From the NCBI GenBank assembly GCA_029378245.1, contig JARKIF010000030.1, positions 372,001 through 436,000 of the forward strand: a DNA stretch of 64,000 bases, read 5' to 3'. Every line of letters begins with the position of its first letter. Position 1 is the stretch's first letter. Shown here one piece after another: positions 1-9,930 of this stretch. The position numbers were made by a program, and so were the translations under genes. Source of the stretch: Roridomyces roridus (taxonomy: Eukaryota; Basidiomycota; Agaricomycetes; Agaricales; Mycenaceae). The notes below the pieces were generated by a model. That model saw only the letters and a list, made by a program, of their open reading frames with translations, was not told the DNA's origin and ran no database searches.

Positions 1-1
1 G

Positions 2-787
2 GAGAAGGTCGGCGGCGAGACTTGGTCGATGTACAGCGATTTTGGACCCCTTACTACCTCCGATCCCTTCGCAAAGTCCGCAGGTTCGATACTCCCACCA
101 AAGTCCACGGCATTTCGCCGCCCGTACCTCCACTCGTCGTCCTCGAATCCGAATTTCCACGCCCGGCCTGACGACGACGAGGTGACTAGTACTGCTAGCC
201 TCCGTCGTCATCCCTCCAGATCTACTAGTGGGCGTCTGCCACCCCCGGCGTACCCAATTCCTCCCACGCCTCCGCCTCGCACCAAGGCGGCTCTTGTAGG
301 CGGCGAGGCGCGGGGGCCTCTACGCCATAATCATCTCCCTTTCCCCGCTTCTTCTTCTTCTTCGCCCACTGCACTCCCACGCACCAGGGCCAAACGATCT
401 CGATCCGTCTCGCAGGCCCAGACTCGGACTCGGACTCCACGCTCCCGCACCGGTCTTGCGCCGCCGCCCCCAGCAACCAACGCCAACACCAATAATACTA
501 TAGATCACGACGACGATAATCCCGGCGAGAGCGGTACCCCGCCCGTGCCGTCGTTGCCGCGTCTCACCAAATTTTCGTTGCCCAGTTCGAAAGCGGAACC
601 GCGCCGCGCTCGTCGCCCGAGTTCGCCCTTCCCCTTCATGGCAGACCGCGCATCTGCGATCGAGGGCGAGATTCTCCTCGTCCAGGCGTGTGCGCCCATA
701 TCGATGTCTGCGCCCGCTTCTACTGGCGTGTTGCAGCTCAGGCTGGGACCCAACGAGGGCGGGCGGGGGAGTCCTTTTCCTCTTTGA
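2..787 (+). CDS. 3' part of a Ser/Pro/Arg-rich hypothetical protein (5' end outside window)
   Basis: The frame is open from base 2 to the TGA at 785-787, so this is the C-terminal part of a gene that starts before the window. A Met codon at 29 is the first inside but need not be the start. The roughly 260 visible residues are low complexity: Ser runs encoded by tct/tcg repeats near 345-365, Pro-rich PPTPPPRTK, an Arg/Ser-rich stretch resembling a basic localisation signal (RTRAKRSRSV), and an acidic IDHDDDN patch. I see no catalytic domain, membrane segment or signal peptide. Such tails are common in fungal regulatory and scaffold proteins, but no function can be assigned. The reverse-strand frames over the same DNA look like shadows of its GC-rich codon use. 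Confidence 0.5.
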   Translation, partial: EKVGGETWSMYSDFGPLTTSDPFAKSAGSILPPKSTAFRRPYLHSSSSNPNFHARPDDDEVTSTASLRRHPSRSTSGRLPPPAYPIPPTPPPRTKAALVGGEARGPLRHNHLPFPASSSSSPTALPRTRAKRSRSVSQAQTRTRTPRSRTGLAPPPPATNANTNNTIDHDDDNPGESGTPPVPSLPRLTKFSLPSSKAEPRRARRPSSPFPFMADRASAIEGEILLVQACAPISMSAPASTGVLQLRLGPNEGGRGSPFPL

Positions 788-1817
788 AATTGAATCGTAC
801 TCGGGCTGGACGATAACTTTGGATTCTTTCATTACATTACCTTAGGACCCACTCTTCCACCCCATTCGTTCTTTCGCAGTGTAGTTTGTTTGTTCGATGG
901 CGCGTCAACAAAAAAATGGCTCGTGTACAGTAAGTATATATTATATATACCCTGCATTGTAGTGTGTAGTGTAGTGTACGTGGTTTACAATTCCACCCTT
1001 GGATTTTGGATTTCCTCTTGAGCTCTCATGTGTACGTTCTCTCCGTCCGACAAATTGAACTTGAACGTGAACTTGAAGTGGTGGATCCGATCGACTTTCA
1101 GAATGCATGCAGCATAACGCCCATCCGGGCCATCCCGGAAATGCGGACCACCACCACCGCTGAAAACCAATTTATCCCTGGGCCTGAATAAAGGCGGCCT
1201 CCACGCGAACTTTCGAATTCATCCTACCGTGGTTGGGGGTTGCATCTTTGATCCACCCAACACCGACGTCAATGTAGATCTCTCTCTCTAAGCGTCTAAA
1301 TTGCCGTGATCTCACAGTCGAGGGTGATAATACGCCCTGTCGGGCTCTCCGGACTTGGAGCATGCACATGTCTTTCGATTCAATTCAATTTCATTCGCCT
1401 TGTCAAAACTCTAATTAACCCTAAATTCGATGCAGTCCAACATCCTTGAAGAGAAGACGAGCGGCGGCCGTTTGGGTTCGCTCAGCATAACTTGAGTTCA
1501 GGAAAAGATATTCATTCGGAATTGCATCAATTAGGGTCGTTATTCATTACAGAGCCATCCAGGTAAGTAAGGTCGAAGTTAGAGTGGATATACACTACGT
1601 AGGTCCTTCAGTACAGTATCTGTCGCCGTCGCTTGGATACAGCGCGGAACACCACCAACATCTTGGAGGCTTCTAGCTCTTGTTGTAAATACAGACCGAG
1701 CGCTGGCACCGCCGTGATAAATGAAACACCACTCGGCGCAGCGGCGCCGACAAAGTCAGATTCACGGGCGGGGGCGAGTAGGGAAGGGAAGAGAATCCGG
1801 AGATGTGCGCGCCCAGC
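788..1817. other. Intergenic region, no gene seen
   Basis: This 1-kb spacer separates two convergent coding regions. It contains an AT-rich tatatattatatata-like tract near 935-950 and only short unconvincing frames. I see no RNA gene or transposon end. Confidence 0.5.
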
Positions 1818-2765
1818 CTACACACACTCATCCGACTCCCCCAAATCCAAATCCACATCCAACAAAAAATCTAAATCCAAATCCAAATCCAACGTAAAAT
1901 CCCTCCGATGCCGAGTACGAGTCGAGGCCGCCAACTGCAACGAAGACGCGCGGCTGCGCACTTCCGTGGGCACGGGAGGCATGTATGTGGGCGGGGGCGG
2001 AAACGCAGCGAGGAGGGCGCTCCAGTCGGGTGAGTCGTCGCGTCGAGGTAAGTTAGGGTTCGTGGGTTGCCCTCTGGCAGCTCGAGCCGACATCGACGTC
2101 GTCCGCACAGCTGCAGTGTGAGGCCTCCGCGGCGCAGACGAGGCGTGACGTCGAATTCGCACTTGAGGCATCGACGTCGTCGTCGTATGGCACACTTCCA
2201 CATCCGGTGTGCTCGCGGCGAGTTGGGGGAAAGGGAGTGAAGTGGGTACGGGCCCTGGTTGGCGCTCGAATGTGGGGTTTTCGGATTTGGGGCTGCTGGG
2301 AGCTGACCACCGACGGTCGAATATGGTGCTAGGCGGCGTCCTCGGGTAGTCCGAGTCTGTCGAGGATGTAGACGCGGAGGAACACGAGCTGGCAGAGGGC
2401 GTCCCGATGGAAGATGAATACCCCCGCTCGTATTGGGCGACGAGGGGAAGATAGGGCATGAACCCGTCGGCGAGCGAATTGTTGACGGATAACCGCAGCT
2501 CGGGAATTCGATATTCTGCCGGTGACTTGGAACGTGGCGTGGCCGCTATGGCAGGTGTCGTGGCGAACGGGCCCCGTAATACGACTGCGGATGCACGGCT
2601 CTTGAGTTTGCGCAGTGCCCGCCGCATTGTTCCCTTGGATGTGCTCGCGAGTTCTGGTGCGTCGGATGGGAGCACGGGTGTGTCGAGAGTCACGGAGACG
2701 AGATCGACGAATTCGAACAAGGAGAGGGGCGAACCGTGCAGGAGGGATGACGAGGGAGATTCCAT
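1818..2765 (-). CDS. Hypothetical Ser/Pro-rich protein with Asp-Leu repeat tail
   Basis: An uninterrupted 315-residue reading frame begins with MESPSSSLLHGSPLSLFEF. It has no recognised domain. A conserved-looking N-terminal hydrophobic/polar segment (about residues 14-35) is followed by a basic patch MRRALRKLKSRASAVVLRG (about 47-65), a Ser/Thr-rich linker (SSCSSASTSSTDSD), Pro-rich stretches and a C-terminal tail of alternating Asp and Leu. The tail is encoded by an AAATCC-type hexamer repeat at 1844-1892 on the plus strand, so it probably grew by slippage. A TATA-like box lies just upstream, close enough that the true start could be a later Met such as residue 47. No signal peptide or membrane span. 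Function unknown. Confidence 0.5.
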   Translation of the reverse strand: MESPSSSLLHGSPLSLFEFVDLVSVTLDTPVLPSDAPELASTSKGTMRRALRKLKSRASAVVLRGPFATTPAIAATPRSKSPAEYRIPELRLSVNNSLADGFMPYLPLVAQYERGYSSSIGTPSASSCSSASTSSTDSDYPRTPPSTIFDRRWSAPSSPKSENPTFERQPGPVPTSLPFPQLAASTPDVEVCHTTTTSMPQVRIRRHASSAPRRPHTAAVRTTSMSARAARGQPTNPNLPRRDDSPDWSALLAAFPPPPTYMPPVPTEVRSRASSLQLAASTRTRHRRDFTLDLDLDLDFLLDVDLDLGESDECV

Positions 2766-2790
2766 CGCGGGGCGTCGACCAAGGCAAGCC

Positions 2791-2798
2791 CTTATATG
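2791..2798 (-). promoter_or_regulatory. TATA-like box for the reverse-strand hypothetical gene
   Basis: On the reverse strand this reads CATATAAG, 26-33 bp upstream of the first ATG at 2765. The short spacing suggests that transcription begins at or just past that ATG. Confidence 0.4.
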
Positions 2799-3885
2799 AG
2801 TGCGCGGTGATAAAGTACTGCCTGTCAGTTTGAGGGTGATTTATTCGGGTTTGTGCCTTGACAGCGTAACGTTACGCGTATTATTGGACTCATTTGACCA
2901 CGACGAGTCGGTCAGCAGAGTGCCCTCCCTGTGCTGTCTGCTAACACCGTGGGTCCATGACTCTTTTCTTCAGTCCTTCGTTCAAAACTGAGGTGAAACA
3001 CGGTACGCACCAAGAAAAAAGCTCCAGGGTCGGATATGTAACGTGCCTCAAGGCCGCCGGAACCGCGCCTCGTGCGCGCATTTAGTTCATTTCCAGTTTC
3101 GAGGGTGCAGATGCACCGCCCGTCCTCGACTCTTGAGCGCCACCTGCGTGTAGGGACTCGGGAGGCATCTGCCATTCTTGCTCACGAGTCGTCTGCGGAT
3201 ACAGTAGCGAGCAGGACAGATATCGGGGCTGCATCGAGGCGTCAGGGATGTCATGGAACGGGCAACGCAGCGAATCCTATACTAGACCGCACGACTGACA
3301 GGCACAGCCCCAAAAGTCACGGGAAAAGTCACGGGACCTCGGTACCGAAGAATGACGGCCGCGGCCAAGTCAACCAACGTACTGTACGTACACCTCTGTA
3401 AATGTTACATACATTTGCCTGGCCCTCTTCCAAATCCTCGAGGCTCCCCTGGCTTCCTCATCTCAAGGTTGCCTAAAAGTGGTGGCCTCAGCCCATGATA
3501 CTTAGTTGTATGGCTGAGCAGTGAAATACCTGACATCCACCGAGTAATTTCTTCGGGAACCTGATGCACTTTGCCAGGCAATGGCACGGTCATGGGCCAT
3601 GGCCACCGTGGCACGCGGCCATAACTCTCGGGTAAGCCGCCAAGCCGGGCAACATGCCGTGGACACTGGGAGAGGCTGCATTCCTCAGACTTCAACCGTG
3701 AGTAGGTTCAATTTGCCCTGTTGAGCAGTAAATCATATCAATTCAACCAGGCAAATTCCTGTCAGCAGAAAGCTGCCACCTGCCACCATCTCAGCCATCA
3801 ACCTTCAAGTTCAACACTGATGATGAACTTTATGTTACCTGTAACTGTAAGGCGGCCGACGCAGTCATTTAACACCAGAGACTTC
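2799..3885. other. Intergenic, no gene seen
   Basis: No frame in this stretch looks like a gene: all are short, lack family motifs and are not linked by convincing introns. It runs into the repeated DNA that starts near 3.9 kb. Confidence 0.45.
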
Positions 3886-4862
3886 AAGTTTGCCTCAACT
3901 TTACGTACAATGTATGTCCTATTTCCCATTGATCCACCTGGCAGTCCAATATCCACACTTATGTGCGCAGGAGTGGAACTCCCCAGGATACTCCCAAAGC
4001 TACTCAACAGCAAACAAACCCTGTCCAGTGTCCACAACAATGCAGTTCTCATCCAAACTCACTTTTTCACATCACTCTTACAGGTCCAATGCCCCTTTTA
4101 CCCCAGAATACAGCAGTCAAAAAATTAAATGGTTCAACCCGTAACGTACAAAACCCATACGGGTTACCCGCGGTTTCGCGTTGAACCACAACCGCGGGTG
4201 GTTCACAGGTTCCATACCCATTGCCCAACGGGTTTTTTCTGCAACAAAAGAGTCAACTCGAGGGAAAGGTGTGTCTCTATGCCTTGATTCAAATTACAAC
4301 CCAAGATTAGGCCAAGTTCGGTTCATCTTGACATCATTGACGGTAGATAAATCAATTGCAGTTGGCCTGAATCGATCCTGGATGCATCAGCAGCCACTCG
4401 AGTTGCTTGAGAAAACAATCACGGCAGCAGGCTTGCCGAGTGATGGCCGTGCTCAGTCGACGGTGACCCGCGGGTTTGCAGGTTGTGCACCGTCTCGACT
4501 CTTGACATGCAACTGGGGAAATTCATTTTTTCACATCAATTTCACATTCCTGCCGTCCACAGGTGACAGGCAGTCTGGCCCAATGCCCAATTGGAACCCC
4601 AGAAAACAGCTGTCAAAATTAAAATGTTTAGCCTGCATCCATCTCGACTCTCAATGCGCAAGACTGAAGGCTGACACCCGTAAACTGATAACCAAGTTCA
4701 TCGAGAACTTGAAGTCACGTTCACACATCAGAAATTACACGGGATCAGATCAAGTAGCCTTATTTGGCAAATCGGCATCTCGGATTGCTCTCAGATCGGC
4801 TCTGGATTGGGGAAATTTCTTGGACATGTCGAGCCTGAAAATTGTCCGTCGCAGTGGTGTCA
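3886..4862 (+). repeat. Roughly 1-kb tandem duplication, copy 1
   Basis: This segment is repeated as 5008-6070 in the same orientation. Shared anchors include gcctcaactttac, aggatactcccaaagctact, the pair of cgggtt/accc-rich palindromic tracts near 4160-4240, and a closing cggattgctctcag to ttggacatgtcgagcctg stretch. The copies carry many substitutions and small indels. Both hold dense CGGGTT/AACCCG motifs of the kind seen in the ends of fungal cut-and-paste elements, but I could not find flanking target duplications. Open frames are short and out of register between copies, so I do not call a gene. Confidence 0.7.
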
Positions 4863-5007
4863 CCTGAACCCCATGTTCAAAATTTGGTTTAAATATGCAG
4901 TAACAATCCAACCCCTGAGATTCAGCAGCGCACCCCCCGGGGTTTGGGGCAGAGCCCCAACAAGCTGTTGGCCCGCCGTAGGTAGGGTCATTAAGCTTGG
5001 GAGACTT
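4863..5007 (+). repeat. 145-bp dispersed repeat with GC hairpin, copy 1
   Basis: This unit separates the two tandem 1-kb copies and recurs at 6555-6740. It contains the perfect hairpin TTGGGGC-AGA-GCCCCAA at 4944-4960 and ends in gggtcattaagcttg. The second copy holds about 35 extra bases before that end. It resembles a short non-autonomous element inserted at the duplication junction; no terminal inverted repeat was recognised. Confidence 0.6.
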
Positions 5008-6070
5008 TGCCTCAACTTTACATATAATGTATGTCCTATTTGAAGCTGTTTCCCACTGATCCAGCTGGCAGTCTAATATCCACACTTATGTACACAGGAG
5101 TGCAACTCCTCAGGATACTCCCAAAGCTACTCAACAGCAAACAAACCCTGTTCACAACAATCCAGTTTTCACCTGTCATCACTCCAAACTCACTTTTCAT
5201 TTTAATCCCAGAATACGGCTGTCAAAAAATTAAATGGTTGGCGACCATTGGCCTGCACCCAAGGTTCATCACGGGTCCGGGTCCGGGTGCTGAGAGGCCA
5301 AACGGGTTACCCACAGTTTCAAGTTGAACCACGGGTGGTTCACGGGTTTTCCTGCAACAAAAGAGTCAACTCAAGGGAAAGGTGAAGAAACCACCTGTCT
5401 CTCCATGCCTTGATGCAAATTACAGCCCACGATTAGGCCAAGTTCGGTTCATCGAGACATCATCAACGGTAGATAAGTGAATTGGAGTTGGCCTGAATCG
5501 ATCCTGGATGTATCAGCCACTCGAGTTGGATGAGAAAACGATCACGGCAGCAGGCTTGCCGAGTGATGGCCGTGCTCAGTCGACGGTGACCTGCGGGTTT
5601 ATGGGTTGTACGGGTTGCGCCGACCTCCAACCCGTACCCGTACCTGCCATACCCCTGGGGCAAACCCGCAGGTCAACCCGCATACCTGTGACGAATCCTA
5701 CCTGCACTGTCTTGACTCTCAACGTACAACTGGGGAAATGCAGTTTTTCACATCAATTTCACATTCCTGCCGTCCACAGTTGACAGGCGGTCTGGCCAAA
5801 TTCCCAATTGGAACCCCTGAAAACAGCTGTCAAAATTAAAATGTTTAGCCTACATCTGTCTCAACTCTCAACGCGCGAGACTGAAGGCTGACATCTGTAA
5901 ACTGATAACCAAGTTCATGGAGAATTTGGAGTCACGTTCACACATCAGAAATCGCACGGGGATCAGATCAAGTAGCCTTATTTGGCAAATTGGCATCTCG
6001 GATTGCTCTCAGATTGGGTCTGGATTGGGAAATTTCTTGGACATGTCGAGCCTGAAAATCATCCGTCGCA
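5008..6070 (+). repeat. Roughly 1-kb tandem duplication, copy 2
   Basis: Direct copy of 3886-4862, diverged by substitutions and indels. It closes with the same ttggacatgtcgagcctgaaaa-type end, and after 6070 the sequence is unrelated to that following copy 1. Confidence 0.7.
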
Positions 6071-6112
6071 CAAGGGGCATCAAAGATAAGAGATCAGCAC
6101 ATCACCTCAAAG

Positions 6113-6530
6113 TTTTTTTTTTCAGCCAAATCAGCAGACCCTCCCCCCCCCCCCCCCCCCTCTATAAAAGGAAATTTCCTTTTGGGACACATCAAATCAC
6201 ATTATTTTGGGTATTTTGGCCCCCCTGCTCTCTGTGCATGCCTCCCAAGGGCTTCCAGTCTATTCTATCAGCTCTGGAGTTGCTCTGGAGCCCAAGATCG
6301 GGGTTTTCCATCGAAATTCTGTCCGCATGTGACCAGAGCACGTGACTAATCAGACACGTGACCAAGTTGGGACCATGTACCGAACCAATTGAGAAAGTCC
6401 ACTGGGGCTCTATTCAGTGGTTTACTATGCAAACAGAGCCTTTCCAGTGTCTGTGGAAATTTGGTACAAAACTTTTTTTCAGCCCTTGGAGGGACCCCCC
6501 CCTCCCCTCCTATAATAGGAAATTCCTTAT
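6113..6530 (+). repeat. Pair of poly-C/TATA direct repeats
   Basis: Two related stretches, about 6113-6190 and 6470-6530, each have a T run, TTCAGCC, a long C tract (an 18-C run at 6143-6160 in the first), then TATAAAAGG or TATAATAGG and AAATT(T)CC. They bracket about 280 bp, including two CACGTGAC motifs. They could be degenerate terminal repeats or paired promoter-like modules; no coding frame follows either. Confidence 0.45.
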
Positions 6531-6554
6531 CTTGGTGCCCCTTGCCATCGTAGC

Positions 6555-6740
6555 GGTGTCACCTGAACCCATGTTCAAAAATTTGGTCTAAATATGTAGC
6601 GCAGTAATAATCCAACCCCTGAGATTCAGCAGTGCACCCCCCGGGGTTTGGGGCAGAGCCCCAACAAGCTGTTGACCCGCCGTAGGTAGGGGCTGAGCGC
6701 CAGCGAGTGCCCCTGCCGAAGGCAGGGTCATTAAGCTTGT
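6555..6740 (+). repeat. 145-bp dispersed repeat with GC hairpin, copy 2
   Basis: Second copy of the 4863-5007 unit, with the same 17-nt hairpin at 6648-6664 and the same gggtcattaagcttg end. An extra segment (ggctgagcgccagcgagtg onward) sits before that end. Confidence 0.6.
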
Positions 6741-6907
6741 CCAGACAACATGCAACAATCAATCGATCATGTGATGTGATGACGGGACCACAACAAGACC
6801 GCATAACACATCCATCCTGACTTGTTCACCCACTCAGCTCTCATTTTCTTACCCAGCTGAGGTGCTCTCGCTCCGAGCCCATAAAATCCGGTCGGACTGG
6901 GGACGCT

Positions 6908-9382
6908 GAGAACCCCTCGGCCTGCATCGACTCTTCAAGCTTCGATCTTGGCAATGGCAGCCGTCTGCCAGTGTCTGGCCACCGTCTGCCACCGTCCAGT
7001 GTCCCCTAGGCTGTCGTCTGAGTCTGAGACTAGCTTTCATGGCAGCGCTCCAAACCATCGACCTGGTCCGACCCTCGAGGACCTGATGGTGAGACACGCC
7101 GGTACTACTACTAGATGCACGACTCTCCTGGCTTTCAAAATCTCAGTGTGAGTCCTTATGTATGTATGTTTTCGTGGTGCTCTGCTTACTTATTTCGGGC
7201 GCACAGCCCGAACCCTGGTGGCCACAGATATCGGCTGTCCTGTCCTTGCCGGAATGTTGGTCGTCCCGAAGGCGACCTGATTCTTCCCAGCCTTCTTCTT
7301 GATTCTTCATTATGATTTAATCAACTCGGAGCCTTCTCGGAACTCTGTGCCTGGGGAGCCATCGAGTCACTAGTCCAGGGCGCCTGGAGCGGAACAGGAG
7401 ACGCCGAGAACCCCTCGGCCTGCTTCGACTCTTCGAGCTTCGATCTTGGCAGCCAACTGCCAGTGTCTGGCCACCGTCCAGTGTCGCCATCCTGCGTGGC
7501 AGCGCTCCAGACCGTAACGTCGACCTGGGCCTCTTTCTTGCCCTCGAGGGACCCGATGGTGAGACACGACTACTAGTAGCGCGGCTCCTGGCTTTCAAAT
7601 TGCACTGGTGTGATTCCTTATGTATCTTTTCGGGGCGCTCTGCTTACTTATTTCGGGCGCACAGCCTGAACCCTGGTGGCCACAGATATCGGCTGTCTTG
7701 CCCTTGCCGGACTACTGGTGGTCCCGAAGGCGACCTGATTCTTCCCAGCTGTTATTATCATTTAATCAACTCGGAGCCTTCTCGGAACGGAGACATCGAG
7801 TCACTAGTCCAGGGCGCCTGGGGCGGAACAGGAGACGCTGAGAACACCTCGGTCTGCTTCGACTCTTCAAGCTTCGATCTTGGCTGCCAGTAGCCACCGT
7901 CTGCCACCGTCCAGTGTCCCCTACATCAGGAAAAATTCCGATGAAGACATAGCTCTATGTATGCAACATACTTGGTGTAGTACCATCGTCTTCCCCCTAA
8001 AATATTGCACACTGTAGTCCTGTGCCACAGGTTTGTAGTGCAACATAGTTTCATAGTTCTGTAGACAGGTAGTCAATGTAGTACTATGATGCACTCCAAT
8101 GATGACTGAGGGAGCTACATTGCAGCTCTCAAAACGGGGCAAAAGTCAAAAGGATTCACTCACCACTTGTACTTAGTGGTTGCTTCACAGGCTTCTTGCT
8201 TCACTAACTGCTTGATGGGTTTCTGGCTGGGCAAGTAAATCTCAAGATTATTTAATTGCAACTGGTGGGACTCGAACAGGAGACCACTGCTAAGTAGAAG
8301 AAGATATCATAGTGAGACAATAACAAGTAAGCTACGCAGGCACACGTGAGGCTAAGAATCAATGCAACCACTATGGGGTTTGACAACTTTTGGTGGTTCT
8401 TGGTCAAATTGGCTAAGTCATTCACTGAGACTTCAGTCAGTCCATCTGCAAAGCCACTTGTGCTGTATTTCAAAACCATTAATTGCTTGGGAACAGTTCT
8501 GCAGGTTACAATCAAAGATGCCGACATCAGATCATTGATGATGACATCAGAGCATTGATGCCGGCCTCCGGATCAGTTGGCATCAATGTGCCGAAACCCT
8601 TCAATCCAGTCTGAGTCCCACTGAGCTCATTACACATTTTGTTCCAGAGCAGTTGTTGCTGATGTTGGTGATATATGCAGCTCTTCTCAATATATAGAGT
8701 ATGTAGTCCCCAGTAATTGATGCTCTGTGCAACATTGCATGGCACTGAAAGTACAGAGAGTAATATTTCACTACAGAGCTAGCCCTTTGAGCTACTGTGC
8801 CTACATAGACTACAGAGTTGAAGCTCGATGCAATATTGAACTATGACGGGCATCATAGACTTGGCTGGCAGCAAATTTTCTGGTGATTTTTCCTGATGTA
8901 GGCTGTCGTCTGAAACTGAGACCAGCTCTGCCATTCTGCGTGGCAGCGCTCCAGACCGTAACGTCGATCTGGGCCTCTTTCTTGCCCTCGAGGAACCTGA
9001 TGGCGAGACATGACGGTACTACTACTAGATGCACAACGAGTAGCGCGGCTCCTGACTTCCAAATTGCAGTGAGTCCTTATGTATCTTTTCGTGGCGCTCT
9101 GCTTACTTATTTCGGGCGCACAGCGTGGGCTCTCATGACCACAGTCATCGGCTGTCTTGCCCTTTGGTCCCGAAGGCGAGCGCCAGGTCGGCCTTGGTGC
9201 GCTGATTAATATTCTCCTGGATGAGTGCAGAACTTCTCAAAGTGAGCTTCTTCTTGCAATTGATTCTGTCATTATGATTTGATCGACTCGGAGCATTCTC
9301 GGAACTCTGTGCCTGGTGAGACATCGATATCTGCACATCTAGTCACTAGTCCAGGGCACATGGGGCGGAACAGCCGCCGTGT
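6908..9382 (+). repeat. Tandem array of three roughly 0.45-0.57 kb units
   Basis: Units begin with GAGAAC(C/A)CCTCGG at about 6908, 7405 and 7838. They share a block containing tcgactcttcaagcttcg, the sequence gctctgcttacttatttcgg, a gtcccgaaggcgacc block and a closing cactagtccagggc. The third unit is split by a 975-bp insertion (7924-8898) and resumes at 8901. None of the frames across the array is conserved as protein, so the array looks non-coding. Confidence 0.75.
7924..8898. mobile_element. 975-bp TA-flanked non-autonomous DNA transposon (mariner-like insertion)
   Basis: The insertion lies inside the third unit of the tandem array. Its ends are exact inverted repeats CATCAGGAAAAAT and ATTTTTCCTGATG, each bordered by the dinucleotide TA (7922-7923 and 8899-8900). 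The matching position in the first array unit (ccccTAggctg, about 7003-7013) is an unoccupied site with a single TA. That supports a transposon duplicating TA on insertion, as Tc1/mariner elements do. The longest internal frames are 70-90 codons with no DDE/D motif, so the copy is non-autonomous. The interior has several gatgacatcag-type short repeats near 8515-8560. Confidence 0.8.
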
Positions 9383-9476
9383 TCGTACACATCAATGGAT
9401 AGCATGGCCGACGCCCGATTACGCCTATCACACACATCTTTCGCTACGGAATGCCGCATTCCGATTGAGCTTCTAT

Positions 9477-9930
9477 GGTGCGCGTCGCCTAAGCACCACC
9501 AACTTTGTACAATCAGTGATGCCATCATTGATGTCCCAAATCGACCGGCGAAGAAAAACCTTTTTGTATACCCCTTTTTGTGGGCTAGGGAGCTCTCAAA
9601 TCCGCCGCTAGCATGCACAGAGATAGACAGACCACTAAAAAGTGCAGGCAACACCAACGGAGGCCTACGAAGAGGTCAGGTCTCGGGCATAGTACCCAAA
9701 AAGGCAGTTCACGTGACTGATTCATTGATTGCATCACTGATGTCCCAAATCGCCGGCCGACAAAATAATAACTCTTTCAATATTGAGCCGATTGAAAATC
9801 CCTCTTGAAGGATTGTTCTACTATCTAATTGAAATGTTTTCACCAGAGGACTAAGCGTGGGAAGGTTTCCCTGAGGTGCCATAATCATTGTACAAGTTTG
9901 GTGGTGTTTAGGTGACGCGCACCATACTCC
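9477..9930. repeat. Roughly 450-bp segment with inverted ends
   Basis: The left end atggtgcgcgtcgcctaag (from 9477) is matched in inverted orientation by cttaggcgacgcgcaccat-like sequence (as ttaggtgacgcgcaccat) ending near 9930. The similarity extends about 44 bp with several mismatches. Inside, tgatgtcccaaatcg occurs twice (about 9530 and 9738). It is probably a degenerate non-autonomous element. No clear target duplication. Confidence 0.5.

Noticed and set aside
8250..8320. A GTTCGAGTCCC stretch on the reverse strand that resembles a tRNA B box
   Set aside because: The flanking bases do not form a T-arm or an acceptor stem and no A box is in place. It lies inside the TA-flanked insertion.
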